A DNA stretch of 64,000 nucleotides from Betaproteobacteria bacterium. GTDB taxonomy: Bacteria; Pseudomonadota; Gammaproteobacteria; Burkholderiales; SG8-39. Under the pieces are notes generated by a model that was given only the letters and a program-made list of their open reading frames with translations, ran no database searches and was not told the origin of the DNA. The position numbers were made by a program, and so were the translations under genes. This document shows positions 57,658 to 64,000 of the stretch, piece after piece. Where the stretch lies: NCBI GenBank assembly GCA_009693235.1, contig SHXR01000013.1, positions 1 to 64,000 of the forward strand. The letters are read 5' to 3'. Positions within the stretch are counted from its first letter, which is position 1, and every line of letters starts with the position of its first letter.

Positions 57658-58916
57658 ACGCTCCCGCGGTGGGACCGATGACGCCAAGCGCGTCAACACT
57701 GGATATCGCCAGGATCCGCGCCGATTTTCCGATTCTGTCGGCAGTCACGGTCAATGGCAAACCGCTGGTCTATCTGGATAACGGTGCGTCGGCGCAAATG
57801 CCCCGTCAAGTCATCGACCGGTTGGTTCGCTATCACACCCACGAGCATGCGAACATTCACCGCGGCGTCCACTACCTTTCCGAGACGGCGACCAACGCCT
57901 ACGAGACGGCCCGGAAGACGGTGCAGCGTTTCTTGAATGCCAAGGAAGACCGCGAGATCATCTTCACAGCGAATGTGACCGATTCGATCAACCTCGTCGC
58001 GCACTCTTATGGCGGGGCATTTCTCAGCGCGGGCGATGAGGTCGTCATCACCCATCTCGAGCACCATGCCAACATCGTGCCGTGGCAAATGCTCCGTGAT
58101 GAGAAGGGGGTGAAGCTCCGTGTGGCGCCGATCAACGATGCGGGCGAAGTGATTCTCGAAGAGTACGAGAAGCTGTTCAATGCGCGCACCAAATTCGTGT
58201 CGATCACGCATGTCTCGAATGCGTTGGGTACCATCAATCCAGTCAAGGCAATGATCGATATCGCGCACCGACATGGCGTGCCGATCATGATCGACGGTGC
58301 GCAAGCCGTGCAACACATGACGGTCGATGTGCAGGCGTTGGAATGCGACTTCTACGCCTTTACCGGACACAAGCTGTATGGCCCGACCGGGATCGGCGTG
58401 CTGTACGGCAAAGCCGCGTTGCTGGAAAAAATGCGGCCGCACCGTGGTGGCGGCGACATGATCCTCTCGGTCACTTTCGAGAAGACCACCTACAACACGA
58501 TTCCCTTCAAGTTCGAGGCGGGAACGCCGCAGATTGCGCAGGCGATCCAGCTTGCCGCGGCGATAGATTATGTGAATGCGATTGGCTTGACGAGCATCGC
58601 GCAGCATGAGCAGGCGCTGCTTTCCTATGCCACCGAGCGAATCAACAGTCTTGGTGGCGTTCGCATTTATGGCGAGGCCAAGCACAAGTCGGCGGTGATC
58701 TCGTTCTATGTGGGCGATGTGCATCCGCATGATGTGGGTACGCTTCTCAACGGCGAAGGCGTGGCGGTGCGGACCGGGCATCATTGTGCACAGCCGGTCA
58801 TGCAGCGGTTTGGGATCCCCGCGACGGCGCGCGCTTCGTTTGCGTTCTACAACACCTTCGAGGAAGTGGACGCGTTGGTTACCGCGATCAGCAAAGTCCA
58901 GAAGCTCTTCGACTGA
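57654..58916 (+). CDS. sufS: cysteine desulfurase SufS
   Basis: 420 residues. Text VYLDNGASAQMPRQVIDRL, NIHRGVHYLSETAT, HLEHHANIVPWQML, the PLP Lys in AFTGHKLYGPTGIGVLYG and the active Cys in VRTGHHCAQPVM. Takes sulfur from cysteine for cluster building; group II enzymes need an activator, here most likely the SufU encoded next. The stop is followed by repeat copy C. Confidence 0.95.
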   Translation: MNAPAVGPMTPSASTLDIARIRADFPILSAVTVNGKPLVYLDNGASAQMPRQVIDRLVRYHTHEHANIHRGVHYLSETATNAYETARKTVQRFLNAKEDREIIFTANVTDSINLVAHSYGGAFLSAGDEVVITHLEHHANIVPWQMLRDEKGVKLRVAPINDAGEVILEEYEKLFNARTKFVSITHVSNALGTINPVKAMIDIAHRHGVPIMIDGAQAVQHMTVDVQALECDFYAFTGHKLYGPTGIGVLYGKAALLEKMRPHRGGGDMILSVTFEKTTYNTIPFKFEAGTPQIAQAIQLAAAIDYVNAIGLTSIAQHEQALLSYATERINSLGGVRIYGEAKHKSAVISFYVGDVHPHDVGTLLNGEGVAVRTGHHCAQPVMQRFGIPATARASFAFYNTFEEVDALVTAISKVQKLFD

Positions 58917-58923
58917 TTAAATG

Positions 58924-58999
58924 AACTAGGGGGCTCGCCCCCTAGTAACTCCCCGAAAAATATGAGAACGCTAATCGCACGAGATAGTCTAATCAGCGC
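58924..58999 (+). repeat. dispersed two-arm repeat, copy C, inside the suf operon
   Basis: ctaggggg (58926-58933) and ccccctag (58938-58945) form a perfect 8-bp stem with a ctcg loop, eight bases after the sufS stop. The shared words gtaactcc-ccgaaaaata and gagaacgctaat follow. The right arm aatcagcg is preserved at 58991-58998, with one mismatch in the left arm. sufU starts 20 bases later. Confidence 0.75.
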
Positions 59000-59018
59000 T
59001 CCTAAATTTATTGCAACC

Positions 59019-59495
59019 ATGGACCCGAAGTTCCTTTACCAGGAAATGATCCTCGATCACAACAAGAAGCCGCGCAATTTCGGCAAGCTTGATGATGCGA
59101 CCCATCGTGCCGAGGGTCTCAATCCGTTGTGCGGTGACCATATATGGGTGGCGCTCAAGGTGGATGCGGAGACGATCGGTGCGATCGCGTTTGAGGGCCA
59201 TTCCTGCGCGATTTGTAAAGCGTCCGCCTCGATGATGACGGCCGCGGTGAAAGGCAAACCAATCGCCACTGCCGAGGCGTTGGTTGAAGAATTTCGCCAA
59301 ATGGTTACCGTGGGAATGCATGCGACGCCATCACCGGCACTTGCGCGTCTAACGGCCTTCGCCGGCATCAAGGATTTGCCGTCCCGTGTGAAATGCGCGG
59401 TACTGCCGTGGCACACTTTGGATGCCGCGCTCCATCAAACTGCCAACGCGACCACCGAAGGTGACGCTGATCCCGCCGCATCGGGCCGCCACTGA
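59019..59495 (+). CDS. sufU: SufU-type scaffold / zinc sulfurtransferase
   Basis: 158 residues. EMILDHNKKPRNFGKLDDAT, then Cys-Asp of NPLCGDHI, the second Cys in GHSCAICKASASMM (an extra Cys in ICK) and the third in RVKCAVLPWHTL. The long span (about 60 residues) between the second and third Cys is the SufU feature that IscU lacks. In Bacillus SufU binds Zn and takes sulfur from SufS. Many proteobacteria use SufE instead; SufU is a notable choice here. Confidence 0.9.
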   Translation: MDPKFLYQEMILDHNKKPRNFGKLDDATHRAEGLNPLCGDHIWVALKVDAETIGAIAFEGHSCAICKASASMMTAAVKGKPIATAEALVEEFRQMVTVGMHATPSPALARLTAFAGIKDLPSRVKCAVLPWHTLDAALHQTANATTEGDADPAASGRH

Positions 59496-59516
59496 CACGA
59501 TTACTTCAGAACCATC

Positions 59517-60083
59517 ATGCCGAAAATCGCTGAAATAGAAAGCACGCCCAATCCCAACGCGAAGAAGTTCATCCTCAAGGAGCCGCTTACCTGGGGCGTG
59601 TCGCGTTCGTATGATTCAGCGGATGCGGCAACGAGCGATCCGTTAGCCTCATCATTGTTCGAGATTCCCAACATCACGAACGTCTTCTACGTCGATCATT
59701 GGATCACCGTGACGCAAGACGGTAGCGCCGAGTGGCCCGATCTGCTGAAGAAGATCGCGGTGCCGATTCGCGAAGCGCCGACCGCCGAATCACAGTCCGC
59801 GCAACTCGGTGAAAATTCCGATCAGGCGCTGGACGATCCGGAGTTGTCGCCGGAGGATCGCGCGAAGCTCTCGCAAATCATCGATTTGTTGGATGAGCGT
59901 GTGCGCCCCTTTCTGCAAGGCGACGGCGGCGATCTTTTCGTCATGGGGCTCGAAGGCAAGACGCTGAAGGTCCACTATCAAGGCGCCTGCGGCAGTTGCC
60001 CGAGTTCGCTTTCCGCCACGCTATCTGGCATTGAAAGCCTGGTGCAAACGGTCGATGCGGAGATGACGGTGATCGCGGTTTAA
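59517..60083 (+). CDS. NFU-type Fe-S carrier (NfuA/NFU1-like)
   Basis: 188 residues. N-terminal Nfu_N domain (ESTPNPNAKKFILKEPL, ASSLFEIPNITNVFYVDHWI) and C-terminal NifU domain (LDERVRPFLQGDGGDLFVMG, cluster motif GACGSCPSSLS). This layout is that of mitochondrial and alphaproteobacterial NFU1-type carriers, not the A-type-plus-NifU layout of E. coli NfuA. It ends the suf operon and converges with the MBL gene, stops overlapping by four bases. Confidence 0.88.
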   Translation: MPKIAEIESTPNPNAKKFILKEPLTWGVSRSYDSADAATSDPLASSLFEIPNITNVFYVDHWITVTQDGSAEWPDLLKKIAVPIREAPTAESQSAQLGENSDQALDDPELSPEDRAKLSQIIDLLDERVRPFLQGDGGDLFVMGLEGKTLKVHYQGACGSCPSSLSATLSGIESLVQTVDAEMTVIAV

Positions 60084-61027
60084 GCCGCTGCTCGCGGACG
60101 GATCATGCCATGTTCAATGCGGATCGCGCCGGCTCTGGTCAGTTCGTGCACGAGCCAATCGGCGAAATCATTGGCCGGCATCTTGAGATACTGGTTGTTC
60201 AGATCGCGCAGCATGCCGATGCGTGCCACATAATCGGGCATCGTCGCCACCACCAATTCTCCGCGCGCCAGCAGTGAAAAGGTCAGCATCACCTTGACCG
60301 TATGACGGGCCAGCCGCTCCAGGCTTTGCTCATAGCCTCCCAGTCGATAGTAGGCCCGCTCCAAGGCCGCATCCACTTCCGCAAATACCTTACCATGACC
60401 GGGAATGACGATCCGCGCATCGAGCGCACGAATTCGGTCAAGGGTTGCGCGCGCCAGTGCAAAGGCTTGCTAATCACCGCGAAGCGCTGGGAACACCACG
60501 CCGAAGTCGTTTTCCCATAGGGCATCGCCGGTGATAACAATGCGCTCGTCCGGGGAGAAGAAGATGAGTGCGTGATGGTCATGGCCCGGCGCCGCGAGCA
60601 CTTGCCAATCCAGGTTGCCCAGCCGCACGACGTCCCCGGGCGCAAGCGTTGCATCGACGGCGAATCGCTGGGCAGCCTGATCCGCGTAGGTGAGCAAGAG
60701 TTCTTCGTCGTCCCACCGTTCAATGATCGGTGCTTCGCCGATCGGGACGGTTGTGTGTACCCGATACTTCTTCTGCAGCGCGGCATTACCGCCTATATGG
60801 TCGGAATGGCAATGGGTATTGAGCAAGCGTGTCAGCGGCTTTCCTAAGATGGCACGATCCAGCAAGGCGAGCGTCTCCGCAGCTTCATTGCCGTAGCCGG
60901 AATCGATCATCACCGCATGGCGGTCTTCCTGAAAGACGATGCTGTTGCAGGATAACCAGCCGCGCTCGATGACTTGCATGCAGCGCGGCAGGATCGGGCG
61001 GGTCTTGACCTTATGCGCGGCGGTCAC
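60080..61027 (-). pseudogene. MBL-fold metallohydrolase with an in-frame TAG
   Basis: Corrected length 315 residues. Metal motif LLNTHCHSDHIGGN, then VLAAPGHDHHALIFF, ITGDALWENDFGVVFP and, beyond the stop, VIPGHGKVF. TAG at 60470-60472 stands between ALRGD and QAFALARATL. The same frame continues to the end, LARGELVVATMPDYV. Only this one lesion is seen. Start ATG 61027 overlaps the DUF1289 gene. MBL proteins at this place in leucine-degradation clusters are hydrolases of unknown substrate. If the TAG is a real mutation, the last third (with one metal site) is lost. Confidence 0.82.
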
Positions 61028-61202
61028 GGACCCGCTCCAGCACTTCGCGCTTCGCCGTAACCGTCATCGTCGACCAGCCGGCAATTTCATCGATGGTGCG
61101 CAAACAACCCTCGCAAAGACCGGTCGTCGCGCTCATCTTGCACACGTCGACACAGGGCGATGCAACGGTCGGTTCTTGAGCAGGCTGCGATGGTCGAGTC
61201 AC
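61011..61202 (-). CDS. DUF1289 (Fe-S-type small Cys protein)
   Basis: 63 residues. SPCVDVCKMSATTGLCEGCLRT carries the four-Cys pattern of DUF1289; the middle has IDEIAGWSTM. Start GTG 61202 overlaps the carboxylase stop (GTGA), and its end overlaps the MBL start by 17 bases: a tightly coupled operon. Function unknown, with metal binding likely from the Cys. Confidence 0.88.
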   Translation of the reverse strand: MTRPSQPAQEPTVASPCVDVCKMSATTGLCEGCLRTIDEIAGWSTMTVTAKREVLERVRDRRA

Positions 61203-63196
61203 GTCGATGCTTTGAATCCAATGAGCATGGCGCCTTCGGCAACCTGTTCGCCGACGCTATAGTGAATTGCCTTGACGAGGCCGTTCGCCGGCGCGGCAAT
61301 CGTATGCTCCATCTTCATCGCTTCCATGACGAGGAGCGGCGTGCCAAGCAGAACAGTTGTCCCGACCTGGGTCATGATGGCGATGACTTTCCCCGGCATG
61401 GGCGCGCTGAGCGAACCGCCGCCAGTGGTGTCCTCCAGATCGTGGTCATACGGATCCACGAAATCCAATACGACGTGCCGGCCACCAATGAAGATGTCGC
61501 GTCGATGTCCGGTCCGCACGACGCTGCCTTGGATGGCGATCTGATCCAGTCGCGCATCGATATGGGTGCCACGGGCGGCACCGGAAAGATTGCATCGCAT
61601 GCCGTCGGATTCGATTTCATAGCCGTTCCGACGATAGTGCACGGTGATCTCGCGAACTTGTTCACCGTCGCGAAACGCGAGCATGTGATGATTGTCCTGA
61701 TTCAGCCGCCAACCATCGGCAAGTCGCCACGGCGAGTAGCGATCATTGGATGCGTCGGCACGATTCGCCGTTGCTTCATCAATCGCGCCTAGTTCGGCAA
61801 TGGTGGCGAGCGCAAGCGCTGTTGCAGAGACAGGGGCGCTCGGCGGGAACAGGGCGTCGCGATTGCGCTCGATCAAGCCGGTATCCAGATCGGCCGATGC
61901 AAACGCTTGGCAACCAATGATGCGTTGCAGAAAATTGATGTTGGTGGCAAGACCCACCACGTGAAAGTCCGCGAGCGCCAGGTCCATTCGCCTGAGAGCG
62001 CTCTCGCGATCAACATCCCACACGATGAGCTTTGCGATCATCGGATCGTAGTAGGGTGAGATCCGATCGCCCGCGCGAATGCCGGTATCGATGCGAACAT
62101 GCTGCGTTGGCAGCGGGGTCTCCAGATGGACGATCTTCCCGGTGGCGGGCAAAAAGCCTTTCGCGGGGTCCTCGGCATAGATCCGCGCCTCGATCGCATG
62201 ACCGTTGATGCGGAGGTCAGACTGTTGCAACGGTAGACGCTCGCCGGCCGCGACGCGCAATTGCCATTCGACGAGATCTTGCTCGGTAATCATCTCCGTT
62301 ACCGGATGCTCAACCTGTAGGCGGGTATTCATTTCCATGAAATGAAAGGTGCCCTTCGCATCGACGATGAATTCGACCGTGCCGGCGCCCACATAGCCGA
62401 TCGCTTTGGCCGCCGCCACCGCTGCATCGCCCATCTGCGCGCGGCGCTCTGCCGACATCCCGGGTGCCGGGGCTTCTTCCAGGACTTTCTGATGCCGGCG
62501 TTGTACGGAGCAATCGCGTTCAAACAAATGGATGCAATGGCCGTGCGTATCAGCGAAGACCTGGATCTCGATATGGCGGGGACGAATCAGGTAGCGTTCC
62601 AACAACACCTTGTCGTCACCAAACGACGATTGTGCTTCGCGCTTGCAGCCAGTCAATGCCTCCGGGAATTGCGCGGATGACTCAACGATCCGCATCCCTT
62701 TGCCGCCACCACCTGCCGAGGGCTTGATGAGAAGCGGATAGCCGACCCGATCGGCCTCGGCATGGAGAAATTTGGGATCCTGGTGGTCGCCGTGATAGCC
62801 CGGCACCAGCGGTACCCGCGCCGCTTCCATCAGGCGCTTCGCCGCGCTCTTTGAACCCATGACGCGAATCGCATTGACGGGTGGACCGATAAAGACCAGG
62901 CCCGCGGCCGCGCATGCAGCGGCGAATTCTTCATTTTCAGAGAGGAATCCGTAGCCGGGATGCACCGCTTGCGCACCGCTTCGTTTGGCGACGTCAATGA
63001 TCGTTTCTATTTTCAGATAGCTTTCGCGCGCGGCGGCGGGCCCAATGCAATATGCTTCATTGGCCATGCCGACATGCAGCGCGTCGGCATCGGCTTCCGA
63101 GTACACGGCGACTGACTGCACGCCGAGGCGATGGGCGGTCCGCATCACGCGGCAAGCGATTTCGCCGCGATTGGCGATCAGTATTCTCTTGAACAT
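61199..63196 (-). CDS. biotin-dependent carboxylase alpha subunit (methylcrotonyl-CoA type)
   Basis: 665 residues. Biotin carboxylase: KRILIANRGEIACRVMRT, HPGYGFLSENEEFAAAC, AGGGGKGMRIV, RDCSVQRRHQKVLEEAPAP and EMNTRLQVEHPVTEMI. C-terminal biotinyl domain with MEAMKMEHTI (the Lys in EAMKM). Length and the adjacent enoyl-CoA hydratase fit methylcrotonyl-CoA carboxylase alpha (leucine degradation). The start (63196) follows the hydratase stop by a few bases. Acetyl/propionyl-CoA carboxylases are similar, so the name rests on context; the beta subunit would lie outside the window. Confidence 0.9.
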   Translation of the reverse strand: MFKRILIANRGEIACRVMRTAHRLGVQSVAVYSEADADALHVGMANEAYCIGPAAARESYLKIETIIDVAKRSGAQAVHPGYGFLSENEEFAAACAAAGLVFIGPPVNAIRVMGSKSAAKRLMEAARVPLVPGYHGDHQDPKFLHAEADRVGYPLLIKPSAGGGGKGMRIVESSAQFPEALTGCKREAQSSFGDDKVLLERYLIRPRHIEIQVFADTHGHCIHLFERDCSVQRRHQKVLEEAPAPGMSAERRAQMGDAAVAAAKAIGYVGAGTVEFIVDAKGTFHFMEMNTRLQVEHPVTEMITEQDLVEWQLRVAAGERLPLQQSDLRINGHAIEARIYAEDPAKGFLPATGKIVHLETPLPTQHVRIDTGIRAGDRISPYYDPMIAKLIVWDVDRESALRRMDLALADFHVVGLATNINFLQRIIGCQAFASADLDTGLIERNRDALFPPSAPVSATALALATIAELGAIDEATANRADASNDRYSPWRLADGWRLNQDNHHMLAFRDGEQVREITVHYRRNGYEIESDGMRCNLSGAARGTHIDARLDQIAIQGSVVRTGHRRDIFIGGRHVVLDFVDPYDHDLEDTTGGGSLSAPMPGKVIAIMTQVGTTVLLGTPLLVMEAMKMEHTIAAPANGLVKAIHYSVGEQVAEGAMLIGFKAST

Positions 63197-63200
63197 CCGC

Positions 63201-64000
63201 TCAGGCCTCCGGATGCCACTTGGGCTTGCGTCGCTCCATGAACGATTGCAATCCTTCTTTTGCTTCGGGGCTAGCCTGCATGGTCGCGAAATCCTTGGCC
63301 GCTTTGGCAAGGAGCGTTGGCGAAAGAGCTTTGCCCTCCAGCTCACGCAAGAACGCCTTGGTTCCTTTGATCGCCTCGGGTCCGCCTTGCAAAAGGTGCC
63401 CTAGGATTTCATTGACAGCACCATCGAGGAGCGCATCTTGAACCAATTCGTGGACGAGTCCGAGCCGATAGGCTTCGGCCGCTGCAATGGTTTCGCCGGT
63501 GAGTGCATAGCGACGCGCTTGATGGGAACCGATCGTACGGACCACGAATGGCGCGACGCCAAACGGCACCAGCCCGATGCGCACCTCGCGCACCGAAAAC
63601 GATGCGGCTGTGCCGGCGACGACGATATCGCACGCTGCGGCTAGCGCAACACCGGCGCCCACGGCGGCGCCATGCACGCGCGCGACGGTGGGCTTTTGCA
63701 TGTGATCGAGCGCAAGCAGCATTTCACCAAGCGCCGTTGCATCGCGCACATGGGCCTGCTTGGGGTTGCCGGCGGTGCGCTTGACCCAATTTAGATCGGC
63801 CCCCGCGCAAAAAACCGGCCCGTGCCCGGCGATGACCACCGCGCGGATCGAATCATCGGCGTCCATGTCCTTGAAGGCGCGTGTGAGATCGGCGATGACC
63901 ACATCATCGATTGCATTGCGGACGGCCGGGCGATTCATCCAGATGACGCCAACGGCATGCTGGGTATTGATCTCAAGGGACGAGCGCGCGGGAGTTTTGC
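63201..64000 (-). CDS. enoyl-CoA hydratase family protein (methylglutaconyl-CoA hydratase-like), 5' end beyond the window
   Basis: At least 265 residues. NRPAVRNAIDDVV, GHGPVFCAGADLNWVKR (oxyanion loop), PTVARVHGAAVGAGVALAAAC and a FSVREVRIGLVPFGVAPFV segment are crotonase motifs. The frame stays open up to 64000 (text SLEINTQHAVGVIWMNRP), so the true start lies outside; an internal ATG at 63938 would cut the first strand. Beside the carboxylase it probably hydrates 3-methylglutaconyl-CoA in leucine breakdown. Confidence 0.87.
   Translation of the reverse strand, partial: KTPARSSLEINTQHAVGVIWMNRPAVRNAIDDVVIADLTRAFKDMDADDSIRAVVIAGHGPVFCAGADLNWVKRTAGNPKQAHVRDATALGEMLLALDHMQKPTVARVHGAAVGAGVALAAACDIVVAGTAASFSVREVRIGLVPFGVAPFVVRTIGSHQARRYALTGETIAAAEAYRLGLVHELVQDALLDGAVNEILGHLLQGGPEAIKGTKAFLRELEGKALSPTLLAKAAKDFATMQASPEAKEGLQSFMERRKPKWHPEA

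Noticed and set aside
57693-58784. 363-residue minus-strand frame inside sufS
   Set aside because: Antisense shadow; sufS has all catalytic motifs.
7735-60472. TAG as a reassigned sense codon
   Set aside because: Expected residues at the stops differ (Gln, Trp, probably Lys or Glu), TAG also ends other genes here, and most affected genes carry further frameshifts, which points to mutation or sequence error.

Overview
The window looks like a chromosomal piece of a betaproteobacterium, probably of the order Burkholderiales or a relative. The evidence is high G+C, five intact Bug/TctC-type periplasmic receptors plus a remnant of a sixth, two branched-chain-type (Liv) ABC systems coupled to acyl-CoA ligases, a leucine-degradation (liu-type) end, and a UbiD-like decarboxylase. 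These fit a soil or water heterotroph that scavenges organic acids and aromatic or branched acids. No rRNA, tRNA or CRISPR array was recognised.

Layout. 0-2.2 kb is debris: a hairpin-rich end of a possible IS, a truncated frameshifted phage tail-spike gene, a TctC remnant and a frameshifted small exported protein. 2.3-7.1 kb holds a UbiD-family decarboxylase, two TctC receptors and a His-rich DUF3500 protein. 7.2-12.3 kb is an LLM flavin oxidoreductase followed by a livJ-livHM-livG-livF operon, in which every gene but livG is broken. 12.5-14.3 kb has an NnrU-like membrane protein and a methyltransferase. 14.4-19.2 kb is a signalling block on the minus strand (hybrid kinase, PAS protein, CheB-CheR-PAS), mostly broken. 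19.3-31.9 kb is mixed: two small hypotheticals, a nucleotidase, TctC, srkA, rhomboid, a broken kup, ankyrin protein, PaaK ligase, RidA-like and ABM-domain proteins, a broken two-component pair and 3-hydroxyacyl-CoA dehydrogenase. 31.9-36.9 kb on the minus strand carries DUF169, PanE-like, an Asp-type alpha/beta hydrolase, TctC, a possible 3D-domain protein and PnuC. 37.1-45.7 kb is an intact operon: acyl-CoA synthetase, livG, livH, livM, livJ, livF, PaaK-like. 45.7-48.8 kb is a HisKA_2 kinase with an ANTAR response regulator. 50.2-53.0 kb encodes a CitE-MaoC-MaoC fusion and an exported methyltransferase. 53.2-60.1 kb is a complete SUF operon (iscR-sufA-B-C-D-S-U-nfu). 60.1-64 kb on the minus strand runs enoyl-CoA hydratase (cut by the window edge), methylcrotonyl-CoA-type carboxylase alpha subunit, DUF1289 and an MBL-fold protein.

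Two features cut across the window. First, an intergenic repeat of about 75-95 bp occurs at least five times (12.4, 17.0, 28.3, 50.0 and 58.9 kb). It has a G/C-rich first arm and a hairpin made from acgctgatt and aatcagcgt. One copy carries a 90-bp insert with its own nested inverted repeats. Second, many genes are broken by single-base indels, mostly in homopolymers, by in-frame TAG codons and by two large internal deletions. These lesions cluster, while 31-45.7 kb and 49-60 kb are clean. Part is probably sequencing error and part may be real gene decay; only read-level data can separate the two.
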